DNA of 64,000 nt from Telmatactis stephensoni (lineage: Eukaryota; Cnidaria; Anthozoa; Actiniaria; Isophelliidae): NCBI GenBank assembly GCA_029948255.1, contig JALIZF010001914.1:868001-932000 (forward strand), in the 5' to 3' direction. Shown here in pieces: positions 48,441 to 60,171 of the stretch. Made by a program: the position numbers and the translations under genes. Positions within the stretch are counted from its first letter, which is position 1; the number at the start of each line of letters is the position of its first letter. The notes below the pieces were generated by a model. That model was given only the letters and a program-made list of their open reading frames with translations. It did no database searches and was not told the origin of the DNA.

Positions 48441-49587
48441 GAACAATAATTTCTAACAGTCAAGCATATGGGGAAATGACAATTTTCACTTCACCCTTAT
48501 CTTTTGTATACAGATAGGCTATCTATGGGGAAGTAATAAAACAGCCCTGAAAAAGTTGGGAAATCCTCTGTTGCCATGGCAACGGCAAACTTTCCAAGTG
48601 ACCACGCATATGGTATTTTGAGACAAAAATCCCAATTAAAATTGTCGAAATTCAATGCAAGTTTTCCCCTAGTTCCTCTCAACTATTTTTTATCTAAACG
48701 CTACCATAAATTAATCAATGTCTCTACTTTACATTCGTACTAATATTGTCTACTTTGAATTTTTATATATTGAGATAACTGACAATCAATTACTACATAT
48801 ATGAGATTTTTTTATGATCAGTAAATATGACCCAACTTCGTTGGCATATTTCTTCGAAAGTACGCAAGTTGCAAACTTGGCATTACATATGCACATTATC
48901 TAGTCCTTGTAGTTACAGAATCTTGTAAAATCTCTGCGGGGTGGGACATACTTTTTGGGCTACATACCGAATAAAACCAAGAAAAATTCAAAAATGCTAA
49001 ATTTGTATGTTCTTCAAGGTCATCGTATACCGAGATGGCAGCATATAACATGGCAATGACATGTTCCAGGTAATGATGAAAATATTGTCGTTTGATTTCC
49101 GAGAAAGAAACAGAGGTTTTATTTGGGAAAAAGCTGGCAAAAATTATTTTGTAATGCATGTACCTTGCGATTCGACGTTTTAATAGTGAATGTCCAGAAG
49201 ATGTTTGGCCTCTTGATCTCGAAATATCCCATCCAAATCAAGTCCAAATCCAAGTTTATAAGTAGAAGAACGTATAATCCTTGGTAACAGTGAGGTGTTA
49301 TTTCTACCGGAGCCGACGGATGCACGCAAAGAAGTAAACAATTTCGTTATCTTCCAGATCTTGGTAAGTCGGCCATTACCTCTGTTACACATGGGTTGAA
49401 GAAGTTATTTCTCCATAGTTCAAGCGTATAAGGAAGCAGCCACTCTACAAGATACTGTTTGGCTCAAAATGTACTTAAGAAATAGAAGATTTATATTTTT
49501 GGGGTCATCTTTTGTGCGAAAAGCTGACATATTTATGTCCTTGCACAGAAAATCTCTGTTCGTACAACCGCTGACCGGAAGTAAATG
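48441..49587 (+). repeat. Left terminal inverted repeat (1147 bp)
   Basis: Differs from the inverted right arm by scattered single-base changes and small indels; for example TGTAACAGAGG versus the partner's ACAAAGG, near the inner end of each copy. Identity is about 97-98% by eye. Matching open frames on the two arms are shadows of the repeat. The shared long frames could be a degenerate small gene, but the 70-, 68- and 87-codon frames overlap one another. Confidence 0.92.
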
Positions 49588-49614
49588 CGAAGTTTATGTA
49601 AATTTCAGTTTTTC

Positions 49615-49795
49615 GGTTTCCTTCGTTCACGGGTTTTCTTTTCCTTCTGTTTGTCCTTTTTCTTTTCTTTTCCCTCTTTACTTTACTTTTCTTTTCTCTT
49701 TTTTCTTTTCTTTTCTCTCTGTTCTTCTCTTTCTCTCCTTCTATTTCCTTTTTTCTTTTTCTTTTCTCTCTTCTTTTTGCACTATGATTCCTTTT
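49615..49795. repeat. Pyrimidine-rich low-complexity tract
   Basis: Runs of TTTTC and CTTTT over about 180 bp just inside the left arm, downstream of the transposase gene. The open frames on both strands are composition artefacts. Confidence 0.7.
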
Positions 49796-50241
49796 GCTAC
49801 ACTTGCTTTGGTTCACTTTAAGTTGCAAAAACGCTGATTGTCAAAATTCTTTTTGCTAGCACTAAGATTTATTTGGCAGTAGATTTTGCTTTTTCTTGTG
49901 TGCGTTTCAGTGTGAAGTTATACGTTGCTGGTTTGGCTGCTGCTGTAAGTTGCTACTACGACTGTTGTTGGATAAATGTATACCTTGGGAAGGGTTGAAA
50001 AAACAAAACCCATTATCAGACTGTTACACTTGGCCACTTCTTCCCAACATAATTGTGTTATATTTGCCCCACTCCCAATAGCCTGCGAAGATGGAGGGGG
50101 ATGGGAGGGGAAGAGAAGGAGAGGAGGGGCCTCTTCCCTTTTCTTCCCCTCCTCCTTCCTCCTCCCCAAAAGAGCCAGGCTATGCAGGCTACCATATATA
50201 TCAAACGGGTTATCCACATCAATTAATTGTACTAATTGTAA

Positions 50242-53200
50242 TCACTGTCTGCAGGTACAGGTTGCTTTGATCTTTAAAACGCCTTCCACGTAAGGAGCTT
50301 TCTTTCGCCCTGACACAGGAACCCCATACTCTTGGCAAATACCCTTCAAAGTTGCCATTCGTAGCTTAGTAACATCCTTGTTTGCCATGTTACACAAGTT
50401 GATATCTCTGAACATCATCGGGTGAGGTACAAAATCCAATGTATTGGCAATTTCATCTACTACTGCTTTAATATAGCCGTCTTTCATGACTGCATCGTAT
50501 TCTGCAGATGTTATTTGCTTTTTCTTGGCTGCAAAACGCGAAAAGTAGGAAGATATTTGCTGAGGTGTCAAAAATTCATCTAAAGTGAACAAGCGATTGT
50601 TATGCGCATCACGTACTCTGCGCATCTCTTTTGCTACCTCTTCTCCTGTTAGCTTTTTCCCAGACTGCTCGCCCTCTATAAACTTCATATCAAGGAATGA
50701 TTTCTGCTTGTCAGTGAACCTCGATTTTTGTGAGCTCGATTTTAAAGCCCATCCAGATTCTAGTGAAGCTCCGTCAGTTGGCTGAACGACGTTGACCTCA
50801 TGCAGGCTTGGATGGGCTGATTGACGGTCGTATAAGTAGTGGGCATAGGTCAGTTTCGCTTTGTCCTGCAGGGTCATTTTTTCCACACTTCGTTTGTGAA
50901 TTCCATATTCACAGTGTCTTTCCAAAGCTGAATATCTGATGAACACTTTGGTGCAGCCCTCCTCTGGACAAGGAAATATTTTGCCGCTAGCGCTTGGACT
51001 CCTCATGTCGCTACTATCTGATGAATGTACGTCACTGGTTTCATCCCCGCTGGTGTCGCTACCATCGCTGGGCGGTGCTGCAATAGGAGACTTTTTTTGT
51101 TGTCTTTGAAATACTGGAACAAAATCGTCTGATTCTGCTTCCTGGTCAAACCAAGAGTAATCATTTACTTCTGGCACTGTTGAATAACAGAATGCAATAT
51201 ATTTATAAATACACTATCAAATGCTATATCATTGACTCATATATTCAGTGTATGTTTTTATCCTGCCATCTGGAATTGTTTGTCGTGCACTTTTCAGACC
51301 CGTTTTAATTTAATGATCGATGCCATCTTCATTTTGTATAAAGTCTATAAAGCTATCAGTATAATCTATCGTACCTGATTCAAAAGCACTCCATTCAAAG
51401 ATTGTACCTTCTCCGACTTTATAAGCTTTGTATGCTGTGAAACCGTTTTCGCTGTAGACGAAATTATTAAGTGTACTAATGCCGTCTATCCGGGAATAAT
51501 TATCAGTTGAGCTGTTGTTGACTACTTGTACAACTGTTGCGTTGACCCCTGCGATTCCACCCCTGGATTCAATGGCTTTCTTTAGCTCAGTTGGGTTGGT
51601 AACAGAGTTGCCCTCGTTAACATAGCTTTTGACATGGGCTTTCACCTGGGCAGCCTTTCTGTCGCAGGAGCCCTTTCCACCTTGGGGATCACTGAAATCT
51701 ATCCGACTTATGTGGATATTGCTACGCTTGGAAATGGTGTTTGCAGACAGAATTGTTAATGTTGAATGGTAACAGCCAGCATTATCCTGGCGAAAGTATG
51801 CAACTGTGATTTCTGGGTGCTTCTTTTTTAAGGAATGTAAAACGTGATCCATGATCAAGACGACCGTGTAGCTATCCTGAAGACCAGATTTTAGAATGTG
51901 AATAAACGTTTTCGTCTGGAGATTCCCATTAACTTTTCGGTGGCATACAGACACATGCCATGATATTCCACGTTTTCCAAAAAAATCGCTCTGAGCTTCC
52001 CTGTACTGAGATGGCATATACTTCATCGCAAAATCTTGTACAATTAGTACGCTGTTAGAATCCAAAGCATCTATGATGTCTAGACGAGCAAGGTCTTGGT
52101 TAATACTGCGAAGCTGATGTGCTTTCCATGCATATATACTTTCTTTTGCTTTCTTTATAAGGAAAAGTACCTCGTCTCTGTCATCTTCACAAGCGTACTC
52201 CAGTGTGTTTGCATCACTTTGAATGCTTTCTAGAACCTAACGTACAATCAGTAGTGTGATTATTATTGCATGTGCCAAATAATAATTTCAATAAAATAAC
52301 ATCAACATAATATAAGAACCTGTCCATTAGGTTGACATATCACCTTGTCTACAGAAGAGCATCTATCACAGCTTTGGTCATGCTTATGGTTACATGCTGT
52401 TTTGTAACGTGGATTTCGACCATCACTTAAAGCGAAGGTACTGCAGTGGTCTGGAATCGAAGACTCTCTTGATACATGAACCTAGGAATTGATAACAAAT
52501 AAGAGCAACGGTGGTACAAATTGTGCATGTATATACCTATGTGCACAAACATCGACTCCGCTTTCAAAATAATCGAATCTAGAAACTGAGACCGAAATGT
52601 TACACTAGTCATATTAAAACGACAAACGCTTAGTCTCAATCGCTGTTTGAAACGTCCATGTAAACGCCCTTCTTTAAAATCAACTAATCAAAAAATTACC
52701 CTGTGCTCATTTCGCTCTCAACTTCTATGTTTTCAGTGAAGCGCCAATGTTTATGCAAATAGGTATATATATGTAAATGCATATATCTTGGACAATTTTC
52801 TGGCAATGCTAAGTGCAGTTCTCTTACTTTGTAGTCTCCCTTGAGATATGCTTTACCCTCTAATAGAGATTCCTTATAACTAACTGCTTTTTTTCTATCA
52901 AGTCCTGATTCTTCCAACTTCTCAACCACCAATTTCAAGTCATCAAAGGATCGCGATCCCTCCGCTAAATAGTTGTCAAGTCCTTGCATGCATTTCCTCA
53001 CTGAAGCTACACAGCTCTCAGAAAGAACTTTCATAAGAGTACTCTTTGCCAGTGGAGAGAATTCTTGCTCTTGGCAATACTGAATGTATTGATTTACCAG
53101 TCGAGACGGTATGAGCAGCCTGATAACATTTGGGATGTCTAGTCGTTCTCCAGTTGACAGTTTAAGTTGTCTTCTACCAAACGGGAGATCTTGGATGGCA

Positions 53201-54942
53201 TGTTGACTTGTAATAAACTCAATGAAATGTTCTAGTCGTGCAGGATCAACTTTTTCTCTTATTGCCTTATGGGGTTTAGGAACTTCAGCACCTATTCCAT
53301 ATTGTAACCCATGTCGCCGTGCTTCTGTGAATCTATATCTAGAGATACCAGGTATGAGATCCTCTACTTCTCGGAAAGAAAGCTTATTTGCTAAGACGCT
53401 CAATAGTTGAGTACGAGTGCTGGAGTGTGATGTCTGTTTATAAGTCTCTACCAACGCCCGCAGTGATGAATCTGTACAACTTTGCGCTTCATATCTATCC
53501 TTCATTGTTTGACATTCCTTCAAAGCGTTCCACAGTGATCCAGCATCGCATGGGGCCACGATTTCAAGTACAGTTTCAACTATTTCTGCAGTTTTAGACG
53601 TGTAGAAACGTTGTGTTTTTGGAGTAATATCCTTCCATGGAATTTGTAAAGTTCGAGTGAGTGGTTCGTGTCCCCCAAAAGCCAGAACTTCGTTCACTGC
53701 TTGCAGCCGTTCCTGTTCCAACTTGTTCTTGTTATTTTCTTCTTCTTCGCTGTCGTCCAATACATCTCTACAGTCGTTTTTCCAGGATAAATCCACTCGC
53801 TTAGGAGTTTGTACCTGCATACTTATCATACGAAGTTTGTTTGCACAGGAAACTTTACTAGCTCTTGCATTTATCTGCTCACTTGGAATCTATTTGGAAA
53901 ATGAAAATAATAATAATATGAATAAAACCGTCTTAATTCATTTAAGGGGCGTTAACAAGATGTTATACCTCTAATTCTTGTGAAGCAATCCTATAAGAAA
54001 GTGATCCTCTACAATCTCTGCATATTGCTGCAAATAAACCAACAATGTAAAACGCATTATCATTGGAGCGTTTGACACACGGCGAGGTGTAGCCCTCGCA
54101 TTCCGTATGGTTTACGTGCCTCCTAATACAAACAAACAAACAAACAAACAAACAAACAAACAAACAAACAACAACAAATTAAAAATAAACCGAGCACATA
54201 TCAAGTAATAATTATCCAGTACATCAATTCTACTATTGTACCTGAGCCCAACGGAATCAGCTTTCCAGTTATTTCTTGAATATATTTCGAAAGACCCTTT
54301 GTTACCGCACGGTCACCTTTTGCCTTGTTGCTCTTATGATGAGCCACCTCATCTGGTACTTGGCATAATTTGCGGCGGCCTCTCCAGTAAATTCCCAAAC
54401 TATCCCGATGATATTTGCATATAATAAATGTGTTTGTTTCATCGTGAGAGACATCAAAATAACCTAAAAACAGTATTAAACCCATCATATTAAAACATTG
54501 GACAATCTGATTTTTGTTTCTATTGCCACCTTAACTGTTCCTCCTATATAGTATTCCTCGCGAGCCGGCGCTTTTAGATGTTGCAATGTACTAGGTGTTT
54601 CGGTTAATCTTGATCTTTGCCGATTTTCTACTGTAGCCGCCTTTCATTGGAATATTTTTTAAGATTCTAAAATCCTTTTATCTTTTCCTTTAATGATAAT
54701 ACTATGAAACGAATTTTCAATATACATTTTTCCAAACAAACTTAGAACTATATTAATTGTAAATATTCTGAAAACTCACCTGCTCGACACAAAATCAAAT
54801 CAATTTCATCTCGAACTTCTCGACACTTACTGAGCTGATACGTTTGTAAATGTCTAGATATGTCTCTGTCACATTTTAGAAGCTCGATTTTATCACTTGT
54901 ACAGAGATGAGGAGTTAAAACACCAAACGAACAGCTTTCCAT
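50242..54942 (-). CDS. Unclassified transposase with integrase-like core and C2H2 finger
   Basis: Seven exons: 54942-54780, 54463-54242, about 54122-53969, 53889-52828, 52481-52344, 52236-51375, 51176-50242, about 1178 aa. Order of features: a CxxC region (CVKRS...AICRDCRGS), a long middle region (RHGLQYGIGAEVP; LPFGRRQLKLSTGERLD), a His/Cys cluster (HCSTF...ACNHKHDQSCDRC), and the core: LIVQDFAMKY, then after 82 residues FRQDNAGCYHS, then after 40 residues the Asp in DPQGGKGSCDRKA. This resembles the D-D-(about 40)-E/D layout of integrases, with PQGGKG like the integrase PQxxG. A C2H2 finger (CPEEGCTKVF...ERHCEYGIH), a LTPQQISSYFSR segment and a basic C-terminus follow. Exon 2 to 3 is off by one base. 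Acting on the long arms is inference. Confidence 0.72.
54128..54172. repeat. (CAAA)n microsatellite at a transposase splice acceptor
   Basis: About 11 copies of AAAC immediately precede, on the minus strand, the TATTAG acceptor of exon 3 of the transposase gene. Confidence 0.9.
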
Positions 54943-55006
54943 ACTAAAGTATTAGACCTGGAATGAACAAGTTGTATACACTTTCCCGCCCCCGTCGCAG
55001 GACTAA

Positions 55007-56152
55007 CATTTACTTCCGGTCAGCGGTTGTACAAACAGAGATTTTCTGTGCAGGGACATAAATATGTCAGCTTTTCGCACAAAAAATGCTCCAAAAATAT
55101 AAATCTTCTATTTCTTAAGTACATTTTGAGCCAAACAGTATCTTGTAGAGTGGCTGCTTCCTTATACGCTTGAACTATGGAGAAATAACTTCTTCAACCC
55201 ATGTGTAACAAAGGTAATGGCCGACCTACCAAGATCTGGAAGATAACGAAGTTGTTTACTTCTTTGCGTGCATCCGTCGGCTCCGGTAGAAATAACACCT
55301 CACTGTTACCAAGGATTATACGTTCTTCTACTTATAAACTTGGATTTGGACTTGATTTGGATGGGATATTTCGAGATCAAGAGGCCAAACATCTTCTGGA
55401 CATTCACTATTAAAACGTCGAATCGCAAGGTACGTGCATTACAAAATAATTTTTGCCAGCTTTTTCCCAAATAAAACCTCTGTTTCTTTCTCGGAAATCA
55501 AACGACAATATTTTCATCATTACCTGGAATATGTCATTGCCATGTTATATGCTGCCATCTCGGTATACGATGACCTTGAAGAACATACAAATTTAGCATT
55601 TTTGAATTTTTCTTGGTTTTATTCGGTATGTAGCCCAAAAAGTATGTCCCACCCCGCAGAGATTTTACAAGATTCTGTAACTACAAGGACTAGATAATGT
55701 GCATATGTAATGCCAAGTTTGCAACTTGCGTACTTTCGAAGAAATATGCCAACGAAGTTGGGTCATATTTACTGATCATAAAAAAATCTCATATATGTAG
55801 TAATTGATTGTCAGTTATCTCAATATATAAAAATTCAAAGTAGACAATATTAGTACGAATGTAAAGTAGAGACATTGATTAATTTATGGTAGCGTTTAGA
55901 TAAAAAATAGTTGAGAGGAACTAGGGGAAAACTTGCATTGAATTTCGACAATTTTAATTGGGATTTTTGTCTCAAAATACCATATGCGTGGTCACTTGGA
56001 AAGTTTGCCGTTGCCATGGCAACAGAGGATTTCCCAACTTTTTCAGGGCTGTTTTATTACTTCCCCATAGATAGCCTATCTGTATACAAAAGATAAGGGT
56101 GAAGTGAAAATTTTCATTTCCCCATATGCTTGACTGTTAGAAATTATTGTTC
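55007..56152 (-). repeat. Right terminal inverted repeat (1146 bp)
   Basis: Inverse of 48441-49587. The transposase start codon (54942) is only about 65 bases inside the inner boundary, so the promoter very likely lies within this arm. Confidence 0.92.
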
Positions 56153-56400
56153 TTAAAGCTCTGCCTGATTACATCAAGTAAAGAAAAGGAACATAGTCTT
56201 TCTACATTACCTTATAAATGCCTACGACCCAAAGCCATTGATCTACACTAAAATATCACCCCATGTTTCTGTGCTTAAGTTTCCTATTTCATTCCGAACG
56301 GCTTCGTCAATACTATGTTTATCGAAAATTGATCAAATGTTTCCCTTACAGAGGACCTCCCTGAAAACCACTTAACGTGACGGGAGTATCCTCTTTAAAG

Positions 56401-56410
56401 ATTTCTTCTT

Positions 56411-56440
<30 letters not shown>
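56401..56440. repeat. (TTC)n microsatellite
   Basis: About 12 TTC units just outside the right end of the 7.7-kb transposon, preceded by CTCTTTAAAGA. This may be the tail of an old LINE. Confidence 0.75.
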
Positions 56441-56441
<1 letters not shown>

Positions 56442-56946
56442 TCTTTATGCACTAAACTGAACAATTTGGTCTGAAGAGATATATTTTATAACCACAAAGC
56501 CTATATTTGATTATTAATAATCGATTTAAACACCCTCAGACGGGCACATGAAGTTCGCATATCTTTTGGCTTGACACTTAGGCTCTACTTCAGGGATTTC
56601 CGAATTACGCACACACGCACCCTTGAAGCCCATGGCATAGTGTGTTACTGGCATAAAGCATAAAGCCAGTAACCACAAAAATAATATTCTGGAAACCTCG
56701 TAAAAAGTTCGCGATGTTTATGGACATTAATCTGTGCCAATCTTAACGTTTTTAAGCAAAAAATTGTATTAGTAATGAAAACAAAATAAAAAAATTAAAA
56801 TCCTGTCTATTTGTTATGTTTGAATAGTTTAATTAGGTTGACCCATATGACCTTGCTGGATTGTTTCTTTTATACAGTGTATAAGACCCCCCCTGGTTTA
56901 ACTTTCAGAAAAACATGACCCACCCCCTTTCATATAGTAAATGTTT

Positions 56947-58310
56947 TTAAGAAGATGAATCACTATCCTCTAATGTACTGGATGCGTCAAATGGTAAAAA
57001 GTTGGTGATGTACGCCTTTGCCTCTCCAGTTATCAAATTTGTGTCTGACTGAACTACCTGATGCAATACTCTAGCCATCCATTTGTTTAATGTTTCAACT
57101 TAAACACAAACATCATCAATCAACTGTAATGGAATGACATCCACATGATCTTCACATACTTTTACAGGAAGAATATGTGAAATAGTAGCACCGGTGATAC
57201 TGTCAGTTGACAGCACAGTGCTGGAATCTTTTGCTAAAGCAGTAACAATAGCCCGGTATATAGGTTCCCTACAAGTGCAGGTGTCAGAACAGAAAACAGG
57301 ATTTTTGCAGTTAACATAAAACATAACAAAATACCATATTTGGCCATATTTTGTACCCTGTATAGAATTATACTTAATTGTATAATTATTGCACCTCATA
57401 CCAGGTTTGTATTCTCTACAATGAATAAGGTTGCCATGAATATTGATGCGCTTAAACTTAAACGAAGCCCATATTTTTCTTTAGCTCCCTTTTCTTAAAC
57501 CCTCTTTTCTTAGGCTGCCATCTTAAGATTCGTAAGTCTCTTACATAGTATTTGCTTGACACCACTCTAAAACATGAATATTTAAAAAGTAACTTAAATT
57601 ATTTATTAGGCATTAGTAATTGGTTTGATCAATTCCCCCCATACACTTAGCTAGTATGTATCTGAGATTTATCTTTCACCATTATTATATATTATAAGTA
57701 CGTAGTTTCATTTTAAGGCTGTTTTATATTAGTGACATAAACTATATGGCCACCCATTATTTTACAAGTTTACCATTAACTAAAAAAGAAAATTTATTTG
57801 AACTGATACACCAGCCCTGCAGTAAGTCAGTTGTAACACAAAGATTTTTTTAGATTTTTTAGATAATAGATTGAAATAGTCTTCATTACAAACTGTGGAA
57901 ATTTACTTGATTAATTAAGCTTTACTGAAGTCTGCAATGATATTTTGATTACAAAATCAATTATTGGGTGACTACAGTAAAGCACATTCAACAGTTTATA
58001 AATTAACATGGAATATAATCAGACCTACCCAATATGGAAACTCTATTTTTAGGCCAGAGGATTGGTTGTTCATCATGCAAGAGAGGCACCTGTTCGCAAA
58101 GTCTTATCGCTGCTTCTTTGACATGATCTGCTAATACTACTTCCCCAAGAGCAGAGTTTAAACATACTACAGTATCTCTGATTAACTGTCTTCTGGCTTT
58201 ATCATCAAGTGGAATATTTTTTTCTATGCTGTCTTTTACCTCTTTGGAAATTGGAATGCTGAAACTTTCACTTAGGTATCTTTTCAGCTCTTTATTTGTA
58301 TCTGTTGCTT
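56947..58310 (-). pseudogene. Decayed mobile-element-like gene, C-terminal pieces
   Basis: Two coding-like stretches on the minus strand. 58310-58025 reads openly with LDDKARRQLIRDTVVCLNSA and AIRLCEQVPLLHDEQPI, ending at a GGTAGG donor-like site. 57399-56947 carries VKVCEDHVDVIPLQLIDDVC, an in-frame TAA, then LNKWMARVLHQVV and an acidic serine-rich end before the final stop. The intervening 57400-58024 is AT-rich and probably intronic. Similar arrangements occur in large uncharacterised cnidarian proteins. I cannot name the family. Confidence 0.4.
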
Positions 58311-58511
58311 AGTCATTTCAACACACGACATAGCCTAGGTGAAGACTTCCATGTTGTTTGTAAAATGGATGGATGCAAACAGGAATTTTTTAAAGCAAAC
58401 TCATTTACAAAGCATGCAAGAAGCAAACATTGTATACACCTTTATAGTCTTGGTTTAGATGGACTTGGATCACTTCAAGAGCAAATCATCCAAGGTGAAT
58501 TTGGAATTTAG
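58311..58511 (+). pseudogene. C2H2 zinc-finger fragment
   Basis: Open frame from about 58311 encodes HFNTRHSLGEDFHVVCKMDG with CKQEFFKANSFTKHARSKH, one C2H2 finger (C-x4-C-x12-H-x4-H). No further fingers and no upstream start in frame. It begins at the very base where the opposite-strand frame 58310-58025 begins. Confidence 0.45.
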
Positions 58512-58535
58512 TTTAGATTACTCATCAATACAAGT

Positions 58536-59408
58536 TCAAGTGGTAGGAAATAGTGTCATTACACCAGCCTGCAGGCATTGTATCAAATGTGGGCGCATCA
58601 TTGGAATTTTGAAGTGTACATTAGTTGGACTTTTTCCATATGCAAGGCATGTTGCAAAGGCTATAGCAAACACACCGCAATAACTCCCATTCTTCTGTTG
58701 CACACATAGGTTACTGATACCCTTAAAATTGGGACCAAGTAGGTTCTTTGCAAGCTCAATTGTTTCTTGAGGTATTATTGGAGATGACATGCTGTCCAAT
58801 AGAGATATATGCCCAGGAAGGCAGCCAATTGACGTTAAGCACACCCAGTGATTATTATTTACATGCACAATCTGAATAAAATCTCCAGTCATGACACTAA
58901 ATTGTCTTATAGGACCAAGTGTTGGCCTTTGAAAACCACTGATTTGATTGTTAATTTTACTTAAAAGCACACATCTTGAATGATGCTGCAGTCTAGCCAT
59001 CCACTTGGAGAGGCAATTAGATCAAACTCTTTTTGACTGAGTGCATTAATGGACTTTTGTTTCTCACTTAGACTCATAGGTTTTTGTACTACTTTCACAA
59101 ACTCAATGTCATTGTCTTTGTTCTTTTGGGATTGATTCTTTATTTTTTTTGCACTCTGGGCAAAACCATGTCGTCTTGGAGTTGTTAGGCATGCGTTTTA
59201 GATTTAAACAAGAGCCAAAATGGCTTCTCACTCTGGCCGCTTTTTGGAATAAAATGTTTGAATTTTTCTGTGAAGTTTTTATTTCTCTCACTGGCATTTG
59301 AGCCTTTGGGTTTCGAGAAGTGAAACTACTTAGCTCAGTTGTGTGACATGAACCTGGGAGTGACGTGTTCAGCGTATATACATCAGTCCATAAGTCGTAT
59401 AAGTTCAT
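58536..59408 (-). pseudogene. Ulp1-type (C48) cysteine protease, frameshifted
   Basis: 59408-59109 carries half a PHD-like finger (SCLNLKRMPNNSK, WFCPECKKN). After a one-base frameshift in an A run near 59145, the frame continues with SLSEKQKSINALSQKEFDLI and SPSGWLDCSIIQD. A second frameshift near 58975 leads to ISGFQRPTLGPI, HVNNNHWVCLTSIGCLPG (catalytic His), LLDSM (Asp) and NGSYCGVFAIAF (Cys), ending at 58536. The His-Asp-Cys triad of SUMO-type proteases is present. Such domains ride on many cnidarian transposons, so a host role is unlikely. Two frameshifts make it a pseudogene unless they are assembly errors. Confidence 0.68.
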
Positions 59409-59987
59409 ACTTAAGTGGATTATTTTGGTTTTTTTCTTTTCTTTTCTTTCTGTTTTTAAAGGAGATTCTATTTGATATACTTTTGCTAAGGTATTTTGTT
59501 GACTTGAAGCACAAGGATATATTTACAGTTGCGTGACACTGATAAACAAATCAAGGGTCAAATTAAATATTCTCATTGTCGTTGTCAATGTCGTCAGTCA
59601 CAGTGAAGCTTACTATTTTTGGTATCGATGAAAACAATTTTGAGAGGTAACCGAGAACAAGAAAACATTATTATAAACAAATGCGTTAGTAAAATGCAAT
59701 GGGCATTTTAGTTCAATGATGGCCGTTTTCGGCGATCGCCTGTCTACTACTGATTCCCGGTACTGATTACTAATTTCTAAATTTAATCTAAAAAGCTTGC
59801 CTATAAAGCTAGTTAAGCTTAGAAGCGAATTGCACAGAGAGTGGGCGACAAATCTTAGAAGCAAATGGACAAAAAATGTCACGAAAAAATGTCACATAAA
59901 CAAAAAGTCCTAAGACAGCTTTTCCAGACAACAGTTGAACACAATATGCAGAACATAACTCAACAACAAGTCTCCTGAATCTATCAT

Positions 59988-60171
59988 GTCTCTATTTATT
60001 TGGAATAGATGACTTTGAAAAACGTTTCTGTACTTGGAACTGTGCCTAAGTTCAGTCAAACACTCAAGTACATATATGATGACTTTTTGTTTTATGATGA
60101 ACTTTTTGCACTACATTTAAGAATAAAATTTTTAAAAGATAAGAATTTGGTTTTTAATGAAAAAATAATAA
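59988..60171 (+). repeat. About 184-bp direct repeat, copy 1
   Basis: From GTCTCTATTTATTTGGAATA to GAAAAAATAATA. The partner at 60988-61168 is in the same orientation, exactly 1000 bp downstream at its start, with about 95% identity by eye. Confidence 0.85.

Larger units (their letters stand above)
48441..56152. mobile_element. 7.7-kb TTAA-flanked transposon with 1.15-kb terminal inverted repeats
   Basis: The left arm 48441-49587 and right arm 55007-56152 are near-identical inverted copies, starting GAACAATAATTTCTAACAG and ending inside at CCGGAAGTAAATG. TTAA flanks both (48437-48440 and 56153-56156), with no similarity beyond it. Between the arms a minus-strand seven-exon gene (54942-50242) encodes a large protein with an integrase-like core. 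The element is 181 bp from the 41353-48251 transposon. Arms of this length are unusual for animal TTAA elements. The protein does not match piggyBac or THAP-Kolobok transposases as I know them, so I leave it unclassified. Confidence 0.88.

Noticed and set aside
49180..49392. 70-codon frame repeated at 55201-55413
   Set aside because: Conserved only because it lies in the transposon's inverted arms; overlapping frames in the same arm are equally open.
49469..49837. 122-codon plus and 107-codon minus open frames
   Set aside because: Composition of the CT-rich tract gives Phe/Ser-rich and Lys/Arg-rich translations on the two strands; no domain.
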